A stretch of DNA of 42,578 nucleotides from Amanita rubescens (Eukaryota; Basidiomycota; Agaricomycetes; Agaricales; Amanitaceae). Position 1 is the stretch's first letter. Each line of letters opens with the position of its first letter. Both the position numbers and the translations under genes were made by a program. This document shows, piece by piece, positions 19,008 to 31,025 of the stretch. The notes beneath the pieces are model-generated. The model was not told the origin of the DNA. It ran no database searches and worked only from the letters and a program-made list of their open reading frames with translations. The DNA lies in assembly GCA_015039365.1 (NCBI GenBank), contig WION01000454.1, positions 1-42,578 of the forward strand. The letters run 5' to 3'.

Positions 19008-20832
19008 ATGTCAAATTTCACCTCTGCGACCTCTGACAACCTGGGCATCCAGTCCATCACCTTCGGAAACAGCCTCATCCCAGTTGGCGCGTTGACGATT
19101 CTCATCGGATCCGACATCGCTGAGAAGCTCGCGCTGGGAGAGAGAGGATCAGCTGGTTTGGTCTGGAGCGTCGCCAGTGCATTCGGAGCCCCTTCTGTCA
19201 TCAAGGCTTGCATCAGTGGGGCAGGTCCTGGGTGGCTCAGATCGCTGCTGGGGTTGAGGAGTATCGCTTCCGATAGAGCGATCGGTCTGGATTTGAAACT
19301 CGCGCTCAAATCCAGCTGGGCAATCAAGGTCCGCCGTAATTTCATCGATGGCCCATTGGGCGTATCTTGTGACGCAAAGGCTTTGCAGGTAGATTTTCTT
19401 TCTATGTTGTGGACTCACCAATGAATTATTTTATTTATAGAAGGTGCACAGTGAACCCTTGTCGAGGGACCACCCCTCATGTAACGACGTTTATGCCTTT
19501 GACCGTTCGACCATGCGCATAGTTGAAGGGCTCCAGAAGAGTGATCCACTCACCGTCTACGTAGGTTCCCCACTGCCATTTTTCCGCGTCCGCACCATCC
19601 TCCAGTTGTCGGCACTCGCGTTGTCACCGCTTAAATACTTGGAACTGTATTACTACTGGACTAATGGCGCACGTCACTTGGCGCACATTTTGGCCATCCA
19701 TTTCTCGTTCTTCTTCGTCTCTGGGTGCATCATCGCTTTTCGAGAGATGTTTCTTGCACGGAGGCCCGCCGATATCGGGAACCTCGATGCCATCATTGGC
19801 GAATTACCCACATGGAAGAAAGCTGGAGGCGAAAAGAATGTCATCCTTGGTCTCCTTACTGACCCAAGGACCTCGATCTGGTGGAGGACCATGTGGTCTA
19901 TTGGCGCGCTTCTGCACATCGTCTCGCTCATCCTCACCTACTTCATCTTGAGCAAGATGACTCTGGCGTTCATACTCGCGTGGGTAGGATTTCAGGTGGC
20001 TTGGCTTGGCTGCCGCATCCTCGCATACTACTTCACCGAGAGCATGAAGCCGATGGCCGATCGCATGATGGTCGGCCACCAGTGGCAAGATCTTGACGTG
20101 TTGATGAAGACTCGTGTCTTGAACCTCACCCTTGCTGCCGCGCAGTATCAGACCCACGTCCACCCGCGCGGCATAGAGTCATACGCAGATGATTCCTTCT
20201 CCGCACAGCAGATCAGGAACCTGCTCAGTGAACCTCAGGAGCTGCAGATGTCGTGCGAGCTCCCGCGCGATTTCGACCTTAGGCTGAGCAAATCGTCCTC
20301 GATTGAAATCCAGATCACTGCCACGATCGGCGACACTGTGCTTTCGAGCGCCATGTGGATGGTTGGTTCGGACATGTCCCCGATGGATATGTACGACTGC
20401 TGCCTCGTTTTCCTTTCCTTTCCACCACCACCACCATCGCCATCTTCACCATCTTTGGGTTCCCTGCCTGCACCTTCCACATTTGTCATACCTGCCGCAC
20501 GCGTGGCATATGACATCGGAGAGTCTAACAGCCCCGACACAGAGAAACACACCCCCGTCTTCGTGCCCCGCGGCACCAGTACAGGTTATGTTCAAGCCTG
20601 GTTGTACTGGATTCCCTGCGGCCCCAATCGGTGGCTGCAGGTCCAAAGCAAGAACATGACAGTGTTGGGGCACTGCACGGCGGAGGTGCTGGACGACGGA
20701 CAGCTATCTGCACTGCTCGGAGCTGGGAACTTGAATATCAGTTTGACACATGTGAAGGAGGTCAAGGAAATCGTCAAGCTTTCTCGTGTTGGGGTCGAGG
20801 CACTGTTCAAGCTATTACCCGGAACCAAGTAG
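19008..20832 (+). CDS. Multi-pass membrane protein of unknown function, copy C of three
   Basis: Two exons, 19008-19388 (381 nt) and 19441-20832 (1392 nt), give 590 residues. Predicted hydrophobic helices lie at about residues 207-227 (IHFSFFFVSGCIIAF), 273-297 (GALLHIVSLILTYFIL) and 302-325 (AFILAWVGFQVAWLGC). The soluble part carries WQDLDVLMKTRVLN, THVHPRGIESYADD and MYDCCLVFLSF, then a Pro/Ser linker and a conserved C-terminal domain. Relative to copy B it has a 9-nt deletion (GLQKSDPL against GLQKTLPRDPL) and a 6-nt gain encoding RL before SKSSS, both in frame. The 52-nt intron ends TAGAAG. The open frame without stops despite many substitutions suggests selection. Its upstream DNA differs from that of copies A and B. 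Confidence 0.86.
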
Positions 20833-22403
20833 AATATATACAAGAATTGGAGAAGTGTATGGAGACATTGATGCAAAACGAAAAAGAAAAAAATGTATGA
20901 ACCATGTTTCCCTTCTCATAGGATGTTTATTCTACCCTCGTTGTCGTCCACACATAATCTTTGGCACAGCCCTTGAGTTTTTGTCTCACAACAAACCACA
21001 GCATCCTGGCAATGTCTGGCTCTGGCTCTCTGACGTTGTGGACACTGACATTTGATTCCCTCTCCCTCTCGCCTGGTCGAATATATATGCGGCTTGTTCA
21101 AGCGGTGGTTATGTTGGTTCATTGGCAACCAGCCTCAAGTCAACAGCTTGCAGTCGACCTGTAGCAATTCCCCAGCTGATTGCCCAGATTGACGATTGGG
21201 TCATCTATCTACGGTCGCCAGCTTTCTCCATTACTTCGATGCGACTTTTTCTAGTGAAAATCGTTGAAGGTAGCATGCTTCCTGAATACAATCTAGATGT
21301 TTTCAAGCGTTAATTTCTTGACACCTAGTGATTTGAATGCGATCTCGGCCCGTTGCTCAAACTCTTTAGAAACGAATGCGATGAGGTCCGCCCCCCCAAC
21401 AGCCTCTAGTTTATGAATAACAGTGATGCCAAAGAAATGAAGCCTACAATGCACTTGGATTGCGTACTGTGTTCGTACATGACCGTTCTGCTCCAAAAGA
21501 GCAACCGCGAAGCAAGAAACCGATGACCATTAATCTTATTAATTAGGTGTTGCAACAGGTAATATCGAGTAGAATACCGTAAACTTAGTCGTCATCGTAG
21601 CATATGTTTTCCTAAGAACTGCTGCCAGGAGTGTGGCTCAGATAAGGCAAGAGCACCACCACACGTCGCGTTCTCCATACCCACATCCACATGACCTCTG
21701 GGCTTCACCCGGTATCGGAGACCAAGGTAAAGGAGGCCGGGCAGGAAGGGATAGATTAAGAAACATGTAAGGATGGCATAGGGAAAGTGGGGGAGCACAG
21801 TAACTTCTAAGCGCTGGTTGCCGAGAAATGTATCGTGATCAACAGAAGATTCGAGGAGTGTCACCAACCAGCTGCGACTTAATGACTAGCGCGGCCTGAT
21901 ATACCAAGGCGGGACTATGTCTGCGCAGCGGCTGGCTCCAGGTCCAACCTGCGAACGCCGCCGAGGAAGGGAAAGACGGCGAGGGAGTGTTGGAAGGTGA
22001 GATTCAAATGGCAGCGCAATAAGAGAGTCCAGGTATGGCATACCTGATTATCTTTGCTCATTAGAGGTATTCTGAATAGTGTATAGCGCCTGCGGGCAAT
22101 GGGATCGGTTAACGTTGCGGTCAGAACATTGACATGACTCCAAACACATGCACACAGAAGTCTCTTCGATTTCAAAAGTCAAAAGTTCAATTTGAAAAGT
22201 GAAAAGCGAGCTGGCCCTGCTCGGCGACCGTATCTATCACCTTTTGAGGACAGACAAGTAGATGTGCATCGGTTAGAGAATTAGGGGAGAGAAAATAAAC
22301 TGATCCTTAACGGCAGGCAACCGGAATTTGTATCCTAACAAAGACAAATACCCCGGCAACGTCCGGCGGCCGACGCCCGATTCATGTAGGCACTGGCAAC
22401 TGT
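20833..22403. other. Long region without a secure gene
   Basis: The first 150 bp are the 3' flank shared with copy B. Beyond that only weak signals appear. On the minus strand, 21496-21293 encodes LEAVGGADLIAFVSKEFEQR followed by a plausible C terminus; 21867-21592 encodes a hydrophobic stretch (AILTCFLIYPFLPGLLYLGL); and near 22064 an ATG (MSKDNQ) is followed by a good donor, GTATGC. They could be exons of a small minus-strand gene or a decayed one, but I could not join them into one frame. Confidence 0.35.
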
Positions 22404-23921
22404 ATGACGTCTATACTGCAAGAAAAGGAAGCCTGGGACTCCCAGTCCATCTCCTTCAGCGAGGTTCCAGTAATGTAAGTTCATTTAGGCACAATTATTG
22501 GGATCGATGTTCATAACGTTTGGGAAATATACAGCGATTTGACGAATATCAAGAGTTCAGATAATAGCTTGAGACAAGCACTCGCGAAACAGATAAGAGA
22601 TGCCTGCATAAACGTCGGATTTTTCTATGGTATACGATAGGCTGTGAACCTGCCGTGTGTTAATCTGAACACTTGCAGTAAAGAACCATGATTTACCAGC
22701 CGACATCATCAACAACGCTCTAGAAGGAATTAAGGAGTTCTTTGCTCTTCCTCTCGAGACAAAAATGGAGGTAATTACATGGATACACATCATGAAGTCT
22801 TTATTTGATGTTTTTCAGCTCGACAAAAAGAAAACTCCAAATTTTCGAGGTTACACGGAACTTTTAGGTGCGAACAATGATCCCGATAACGCAGGGGACA
22901 TGCACGAGGGTTTTCAGTTCGGCTGGGAGGAGTTGGTCGACGATAAGGGAGCAAGAGGAGAGGAAATCGATGGCTCTATGTCAGGTGCAAACGTATGGCC
23001 GCCCAAATCAGAAGCTCCTAATTTCCGTGAAGCCGTTCTTAAATACTAGTCTGTGCACATAACTGTTATCTATTCACTCTTCTCACAACGTTCCCTAGTC
23101 ACGCAGCAGTCCAACTGGGGAGACTCATGTTCCCACTCTTCACCCTTGCTTTGGAATTGCCTGAAGATTACTTCGAGGACAAGGTCAGTTTACGGGAAAT
23201 TATTAGGTTCCTTCTGCTAATATTAACGTAGACAAAGCATGCTGCTGCGATAATGGGCGTCCTACATTATCCTCCTCAAATAGGTCAAGTCGACGACCGC
23301 GTAATGGGAATCGGGGCCCACACCGAGTAGGTTTTGATTCTGTATTTGTCTAAATTTCGACTAATATTATTTAAGTTGGGAGGTAAGTCCAGCATGGTTT
23401 CGCCGCTCTTCCTACTAAATCCATTTTTAGTGTTTCACGATCTTGTGGCAAGAACCTGGTATACAGGCACTGCAGGTCCTTAATGCAAATCGTCAGTGGG
23501 TGAATGCCCCACCTATTGATGGGACATTGGTTATAAAGTATACTTCTCTCCAGCTTCTTCGTACGGCTAAATGAATTGTCCTGTAGCCTCGGTGATCAGT
23601 TTGCACGCTGGACAAGTGAGCTTGTGTCATGGACCTCATAACAAACATAATTCAAGAATTCACCAGATGATGTCTTCAAATCTACAGTCCATCGTGCCGT
23701 CAACCGGAACGGAGTCCGTCGATACTCAATACCGTTATTCTTCGGAACTGATTACAATGTGAGGTTAGAGGTAAGTGATCAGTTATTCTTATAGACTTCT
23801 ATTTTAATCCTGGCAGGCGATCCCGAGCTGTGTTTCCGAAACTAGACCCGCCAAGTATGAGGTTATGAATGCGGGAGAATACGTCAAAAGTCGATTCAAA
23901 GCTACTTATGGTGTTTATTAA
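22404..23921 (+). CDS. 2-oxoglutarate/Fe(II)-dependent dioxygenase (isopenicillin N synthase-like)
   Basis: Eleven exons give 1020 nt, 339 residues: 22404-22474, 22535-22629, 22679-22770, 22819-23048, 23099-23183, 23232-23326, 23376-23382, 23431-23537, 23587-23615, 23667-23770, 23817-23921. The N domain has VPVIDLTN, ACINVGFFYVKNH and FFALPLETKM. The catalytic core has the iron ligands His and Asp in GAHTDWECF and the distal His in STVHRAVN, with the 2-oxoglutarate-binding Arg in RRYSIPLFFG. The family hydroxylates, desaturates or cyclises small molecules; the substrate is unknown and no biosynthetic cluster surrounds it. One exon is 7 nt and encodes the WE after the HxD motif. Some 200 bp separate it from convergent PRMT3. 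Confidence 0.93.
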
Positions 23922-24124
23922 CAGCAGCGTCAGTGGCTAATAGGTTGATTTTAACGGACTCTGAATATTTGTACATTAACTGAATTGTTCTGGCTTTCGT
24001 CGTCTCCCTGTACTCGATAATGAATCTCAACATCCAGCTCTCGCGAATTAGTTGGACTTTTGTGACAATGGAATGTTCCTGTTATCAAAGCACCTATGCG
24101 TAGCGAGGTTCGTGAAAATCATTT

Positions 24125-26021
24125 TCAGCGGGTCAATCCATGAAATTCACCTTCTGTCACCCAGAAGGGCTCGCGCAACACGAACAATGTCTGTTTCCAA
24201 TGTGTTGGTATACTTTGAGGACCTGTACTGAAGCTTGTGACTCCGCCTATCTCCTTGGCAATACTTTGTCGCCTCCTTGCAGCTGGTTTACCCCCAACCG
24301 GCCAAAATTCGGCGACGACCGCTTCGCCCTCTTTGATGATCTGAACCTTGGTACCTTCGGGCACTTCCTGCCCAGACGGATTAAAGAAAACGTCAAAGTA
24401 CAGCACAAGTGCAGTGACTTTGGAACGTTTCTCCGCCGTCGACACCAAAGTGAAATTCGAAAAGAAATCGAGTTGGCGAGGCGTGATGTTGTTCACTTCA
24501 ATATCCTTGCGTTCAAGTAGGCATGGAATAACTGTAATAACGGTTCTCTAACCTTGATTGTAAATGGCTCGCTGAGTAACGTATCTGGACCAACGACGTC
24601 AACGATCGCTTCTTGATAAAGACCTTCTGTCATTATTGACATGTCAAAACCTATCGGAATATTTTAGCCGTATGTTGATACGCACGTCTATGCCACTGTA
24701 CCATATACATCGTTCCAGAAGTCAATCCGATCCTTGCAAACTTCTGACGCGTCGCATAGACCGAGGTTCATCCTACACTGACTGGGTGCCATGATACCAC
24801 CTGGCTTGAGGAACCGGTCTCGCGCATGCAGAACAGAATCGAGCATCGATTCGTATAGAAGAGCGTATCCCATCCACTCGGAAACTATGATATCAACCTT
24901 CTCGATCCCTTCAGGAAGGGTTATCTCTTCGACTTTTCCTTTGATGACAGTGATAATATCTTCCAGGCCATTCGTCTTTACTATGTGACGCGCCTTTTCA
25001 GCAATGTCGCTAGCTTCAATTGCTAATACCTGCCTCGCTCCAGCTTTTGCCGCGAATAGTGAAAGAATACCGGTCCCGCAGCCAACGTCCATGACAACGG
25101 CATCGCGGAAAATGGCAGGACTTGCGAGAATGAATTTAGCATACGTCGACGTTCTCACCCTGTCTTGAATCATGATAGCATGAATATCTAGGGATGGTAC
25201 AGAACAATCAACATTTGGTTATAACATAGGATCCAAGTACCAACCATTTTCTCCATAACTTTGGAAATAGTGTTTATCGTCGCTCTCGGACTCTTTTTCT
25301 GGTTCTGTATCATTAATAGCCTCTATGAAGCTAGCTTTGTTGATTTTTTGCGCCACTAGTGTGCGGAAATCCAATAGATCTTGCTTTGCTGCGGCCAGCT
25401 GTCTACGTAGTATTCGTATTTTCTTTTCTGGATCGTTATCGACATCCTCATCTTCCGAGTCAGACCAATTTGATTGTACTTCTACAATGTCGTCAACCAT
25501 CGCGCATCTAAAATTTGTGGCTCACTGACGGAGTAGAGCATCGTTTTCAATAACGGGTATCAAATAATCGTCAGATGAGAAGATAGGTTCCGTCCCGGTC
25601 AGATTCCGCGCGTCTTCGGAAGAAAGTTTCTAGGATGTGATGATAAGTCAAAGAGATCGGTGTCGAGTACGAGGTATTACGTTTTTCCTGATATAATTAA
25701 TCAAGCGGATGCGGCCATGAATATCGAGTGCTAGATTGCATGGCATGAAAATAAGAAAATCAAGAATGGTGTCAAGCACATACATAGGTTTTTGCATATC
25801 TGATCAAGATTAAAACCGTGCTCCGTTTGGTCGTACTGTATAACTTCTTCGGCAGAGGGGAATGTAGTATCGTCGAACAGAGACTTGCAAGGCGATTGAG
25901 TAAGTGAATCTGACACCCAGTCATCCCAGTTATCGTCGTCATTCTCAAGATCCTCTTCTGAAGAGTCAAGTGACGACTCTTCTGGCTGGAATTCAACCGT
26001 GCCTTTTAGTTGGAAGCTCAT
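24125..26021 (-). CDS. PRMT3: Protein arginine N-methyltransferase 3
   Basis: Seven exons, 26021-25784, 25730-25681, 25629-25530, 25481-25245, 25187-24702, 24650-24553 and 24505-24125, give 529 residues. An acidic N terminus (SSLDSSEEDLENDDDNWDDW) precedes a zinc-finger-like segment (CKSLFDDTTFPSAEEV, then HGFNL). The methyltransferase core has motif I VMDVGCGTGILSLFAAKAGA, the double-E loop SEWMGYALLYESMLD and the THW loop IPTHWKQTL. PRMT3 makes asymmetric dimethylarginine, classically on ribosomal protein S2, in the cytosol. Only one Cys and one His of the C2H2 zinc finger remain visible, so zinc binding is doubtful. A coiled-coil-like stretch (EKKIRILRRQLAAAKQDLLD) links the two parts. All exon phases agree. 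Confidence 0.95.
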
Positions 26022-26896
26022 GAAATCAGGTTATCAGGAGAAGGGAGATTAAGTTATCCTCCACGTGATGACGGAAAACTCAATGTAATGGCAAGCTCTT
26101 GCCATTGCAGGCCAGAAGACATGAGTACACGAGTTTCTCGCGGGCCTGATTTACTCGGAATTGCGGTCGCGGTATTATATGCACTGCTCGTCTTGATATC
26201 GATACATACGGCGACTTCAAGGTGTCGCGCCGCACTTGCAAATTAGTGCTTGTCGCTCTTCTGATATGTTGATGCCCGTTAACAGATCGAATGGTGGCAT
26301 ACTCATGTCTCGGGGTGGTAGAGGATTAAAATCTGATCTCGGGCGACCTCATCTTTCAGCGGCTTGTTACCTTATTCGGTATCTGTTCAAACCACGATAT
26401 GCAGCACATTGGATGGGCGGGGGAAAGGCCGATTCACAGCACCTTTTCAGCGCCATAAGCGTTCGCGTTCCCCCCAAGAGGTTGTTTATTTAAATTCACG
26501 GAGCGCGACGCGAGTAACGACTTGAGTGACTCGGTCGAGGTTTAGAAGAGACACTCATATAAGTGTCGGGACTGAAATCATCACATTTTGCATCGCGAAA
26601 GTTCAACGCTGGTATCATGTCCGCAAATATGTTGACTGCTCCCCACGTCTGCCATGTCGTCTAAACAGCCGTATAGGTCAAATCAGACTCACATGTGAAG
26701 GTATGCAGTCAAGGTACGGAATCTGAAGAGTAGTCTAACCTTGTTGACAGGTAAATCTTACAGGAACGATCCAAGTATAGTCAAACCGATTGGAATAGGG
26801 GTAGCGTTATCTAACCATCGTGGAGGATATACTGGAATCGAAAATGTTACGACTTACTGTACTATACAAGTCTCCTCGTTCAAACTATCGATTTGA
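26022..26896. other. Intergenic region PRMT3-JLP2
   Basis: About 875 bp between two minus-strand genes, holding the PRMT3 promoter and the JLP2 3' flank. Open frames here (26010-26246, 26236-26493) show no family features and no splice-linked partners. No tRNA or repeat was seen. Confidence 0.5.
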
Positions 26897-27902
26897 TCAC
26901 ATAAAGTCATCTATCATCTCCCGCACAGACTTTTGTGGAGTCGATTCTTCTTCTACTTCTTCTTCGGCGTTGAATAACGAGTCATAAGAGTGTGCAGCCT
27001 TTTCTGCCTCCCTAGCACGTGTAAGCTCTTGTTCAGCTTTACGCTAAATTTAAAGTCATGGTCAACACTTAGCAAACCTGTAACTAAAAACGTGTACCCT
27101 TTCAGTCGCAGCGGCTCGTTTCTGAGCTGCTTCTGCCTTGAGACGATCGACCCTTTCTTGCTCATGATTGACCTCGCGCTCTACTTTGGTTTTATTCAGT
27201 CGATTTACTATGGGATTTTCGCGTTTTGCGACGTGCACTTCAATACACTTTAGTTTCTTGTATCTTCGAGACAGAAAGCTTCATGCTTGCCTCGCTTCAC
27301 CTATTGGCTAGCTTCAATCTTTGCACTGTAGATGGAAAAAAAGAAAAGATGGTCTTACACGTTTGTCATTGTGAAAGGAAACTTGGCCGACGGCCATGTC
27401 ACCTGTTTTCTATTACAAGCTACAGAAAGGTAAATCCTCGTCATAGTGACATACCTTGAGGTTATCCGCAGGGGTATATATGATCGACAAATTATCCTTC
27501 TTGTTGCCTTAATGTTCTGACGTTCCTTCAACAATACCTCCCTGTTGATGATGAACTGTACCTTCGATAGAGTTGGCCTTCACAAGTTGGGCACAATCAG
27601 TAAGTAGTGCTTCTGGTATGTTCTCCCATATCATTGATTCAGGCATTCTGAGATATACATGGGCCGATGAGAGCTTGTCAACATGGAACCAAATGTCTTG
27701 TGGCCATGCGTATTTAATGAGGTCCTCGTCTGGTTAACGTTTCAGCGGGATCTTGATATTAGATAATATATACTGACTCTCGTGCTTATCGCGGCCCATG
27801 TAAATGGTGACCGAAGGGTCAACGGCTTTCGGTCGGGTATGAATAGATATATTAGCCAGATCTGAGCTGGAACGCACCAGCAGAGGAGAAGAAGAGTACC
27901 AT
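26897..27902 (-). CDS. CCDC25/JLP2 family protein with NFACT-R domain
   Basis: Seven exons, 27902-27878, 27825-27778, 27729-27562, 27507-27455, 27409-27359, 27247-27098 and 27043-26897, give about 213 residues. The start [20 protein letters not shown] is followed by the NFACT-R core: [60 protein letters not shown], and [11 protein letters not shown] basic coiled coil ends the protein ([20 protein letters not shown], then a final VREMIDDFM). NFACT-R domains bind RNA. Human CCDC25 is reported as a surface sensor of extracellular DNA, but the ancestral fungal role is unclear. The fifth intron (27248-27358, 111 nt) is about twice the usual length and could hide a micro-exon encoding V-K. It shares a 186-bp divergent promoter with the RBM25-like gene. 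Confidence 0.9.
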
Positions 27903-28088
27903 AGATAGGTGAGACGAAGCGCGTGGGAAATCCAAGGCTAGCTGTGATTGTGGTTGTGACTGTTCTCATTTAGCGCCTTGGCTACGGACTTGCAAAGTCA
28001 GTAAGTATTTTTATATGCTTTTCATCGTCAAACCTGATCTCCTGCCATCTATCATAAGCTCATTACCTCATATTCAACACACGGAAAC

Positions 28089-30286
28089 ATGCAACAGGCA
28101 CCTAACCGTTTGGGACTTGGTTTGCGTCCACCTGCGCCGTCTTTCGGTCAAGGCCCCTCAATCTCAGCTCTCGCACAACAACAACAACAAATGCACTTTG
28201 CGCCTCCTCAAGTACATAAACAGACAACGTTGTTCGTCGGCTCAATATCAGGGGGTATCACAGATGCATTTCTTAATCAGTTGTTATCCGTGCGTATCGC
28301 CCACACCACCTTTTTCACATATTCATCTGTTTGTTTCACAGGCTTGCGGCCCCGTAAAGTCATTCAAGCGCCTCATCACTCCTGCTAATAAACCACAAGG
28401 CTTTGGCTTTGCGGAGTTCGAGGAGCCCGATGGTTCCCTTCGAGCGGTAACGTTGCTAAATGGTGTAGAGCTTCCTGCTCTGGAGGATGGATGCGCTAAC
28501 AAGAAATTGCTGGTGCGTGGAATAGTTATTGAATACGTGTTCTAACCCACAGCACACATACAGGTTAAAGCTGATGAAAAAACGCGGTTGTTCTTGGATG
28601 CATACAACGCACATCGTATGTCGACGAATGTAAGATTTGTCCACGTGTCAAAAAATACATATTGAACCTGATTTTGAATAACTGTAGGACGACGAAGAAC
28701 TGACTCAGAAGGCAAAGGAAAAAATCGATGGACTGCTTGCCGATATTAAGCGGATTTCAGAAGATGCTGCAAGTAGTGGTCTCATTGACAGAGAAAAATA
28801 TGTTATCCCTCCACACCTCCATGACCTACATGAAGCCGACTTGCCGGAAACGCAGCGCGGCCTCGTAATTTCTGAAATTGCTCAATTCCGCGAGCGAGCG
28901 GCTAAAAGAGAGCGTGAAAAAATGAGAGATGTGCGAGAAAGTATACCTCTGCTGGTGCCCAGCGGTCCAAAACGCGAATGGGGGAAATCGCAATCGCAGC
29001 AAGGGACTCCACCATCGAAAACTCAGGCAACAGGTAAAGGTTCACAGGGTTATAGTAAGCCAGTCGGATTTGTGAAAGCAGAAAGTGATGATCCTGGGAG
29101 GTCCACTGAGTTCATGAAAACCGACGAAGAGTTGGAAGCTGAGAGAAAGGAAGCACGGCGACGGGACGAGGAAAACTCATTCAGGGATGTAAGTATCGAC
29201 TTTCAAAACCACTGCTTGTAAGCTTATGATAACGTTTCAGCGGGAGCGGCGATATGAACCGAGGGAGAGAGTGCGCATACAGGGACTTGAACGAGCAATG
29301 ACAAGGGACCGTGCGACGAAGGAAGCAGAAGAGAAGGATCGGGTTGAAATGCGCCAGCGATTAGACATTTGGGACGATGATGAAAGTGATGAGCTTTTCT
29401 ACGTTGACCGGTTTGTGTATTCACCACTCCTGGTTTTCTGTATCTCACCACCCCCCAAGCGCACGATGGCGTCACATCAGGGCCCGAAGGGTCGAGTCAG
29501 AGGAGGCAGCTGATGCTAAATCGAGGGTTTATGAGGAGCAGGAGGCGGAGAATCTGCGTCGCGAATCGGAAGATTTCTTGGCCAAACAAATGGATGAGAT
29601 GCAAGCCTTGGCAGAGGAACAGCGAAAGGCTGGTATGCTGTTGGATGACGGTGCCCCTGTGAAGTTGAACGTTTCTATTGCTACTTCAACGACCAAAGAC
29701 AAAGAGCCAATTACTAAAGAAAAGGCTGCGCCCATTGTCTTTGGCCAGGAAGACGAGGAGGAAGACGGTATTAAGAAACGCAAGGTACCACTGGTCAAGC
29801 TTGATTTCAGTGTGGCAGAAAGTGGGGAGCAGGTCCGCGAGAGGTTGGAAAGAATTCGTTTGTCCGTTCCTCACGACAAGGAGTCACTATTCAAGGCAAA
29901 AGTGAGGTGGGACGGATTAACAGATGTGAGTCCAGCACTCTAACTGTGACATCATGAGCTGAATTATCGGCTTTTAGTCTCTCGTGGATAGGAAATTCGA
30001 ATCGTTGGTGAAGCGGCTAATGGTCAAGCACCTTGGTGAGATGGAGGAAGACGATTTGATTTTGTTCGTTCTTGAGCATCTTAAAGACCACAAGGGGCCT
30101 CAAAAGCTTGTTGAGGGGCTGGAACCAGTATGTAATTGTCACTCTATCATGGACTCCGAATCTGAACCTTCGCAGGTGCTGGAAGAAGAAGCGGTTGAAT
30201 TTGTCGTTGGACTTTGGCGCCAGATTATTTTCGAAAGTATGGCTTATGGTGAAGGGTTGTTGACAGAGAAGATGATGGTCGACTGA
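28089..30286 (+). CDS. RBM25-like splicing factor (RRM + PWI; Snu71-related)
   Basis: Eight exons, 28089-28289, 28342-28512, 28564-28629, 28688-29188, 29241-29410, 29460-29925, 29978-30127 and 30176-30286, give 611 residues. A Pro/Gln-rich N terminus leads to an RRM (TTLFVGSISGGITDAFLNQL; QGFGFAEFEEPDGSLRAVTL). The middle is a long charged RE/ER-rich region (RERAAKREREKMRDVRES; ERRYEPRERVRIQGLERAM). The C-terminal PWI domain follows (ESLVKRLMVKHLGEMEEDDL, then LWRQIIFESMAYG). RBM25 and yeast Snu71 act with the U1 snRNP in 5' splice-site choice in the nucleus. I name it RBM25-like from domain order, not a full alignment. Confidence 0.88.
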
Positions 30287-31025
30287 GTGTTGGTGACTAA
30301 CCAATGTCAGTTGATCACTCCTGTTCTTGAGGAGTGCAGGTGCGTGAGTAGCATTGGCGTGCGGTACGCTGAGGCAAGCGGGGTCTGTCGAGATTGTTAA
30401 TAATTGCTTCGTGGCATGGGACCTGGGTAATATGCGCGAGACTTTTCAGGAGATGGTTAGTGACGTGAGTTCACCATTCAATTTGTTCCTGAGATGTAAA
30501 TAATATTCCTTTCTTCTGCTGCTGTTGAAACCAAGTAGTTTCCAAATATTGGTTTGGAAGAGTATATTTATCACTGCTAAGTCTCAATTCTGTCTTCGTG
30601 TTTCATATTGCTAGAAATTACTCACGGCTGAGAAAATCAGCCTGTTTTGACTATAGTTATATAGAGCTCCTGGATGCTCGGTTTGCGAGATACAGGATCA
30701 AACGGCATTGGTGTTCTTGCGACAGTAGCACGTGCTGTTGTTTTACGTTAGACAGCCATGCGAAACGCCGTCCATGGATGAAACTGCGTCCGTTTCTATC
30801 GCGGTTTCCCCTTTTTGTCCCATGAGATTCTTGTGAGCTGTCTCGCATATAATGCATAATGACCTGCCGTCGCTCCACAGCGGTCGCAAGCGATGTCATC
30901 ATACCTGTTACAGATCGCTACATCAGAAATCACGATCATTATCATCAGATGGCCCGAGTATCCTTTACGTATCGAGCGTAAGTATATAAGACCAGCACGG
31001 GCCATGTGCTTCAGTCCGACCGACG
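30287..31025. other. Intergenic region upstream of trehalase
   Basis: It contains the 3' flank of the RBM25-like gene and the trehalase promoter. A TATA-like AGTATATAAG lies near 30980, about 45 bp before the trehalase ATG. I see no gene; the open frames are short and without family features. Confidence 0.5.

Noticed and set aside
26010..26493. Two plus-strand open frames between PRMT3 and JLP2
   Set aside because: No recognisable domain, no linked exons, and the first overlaps the PRMT3 start on the other strand.
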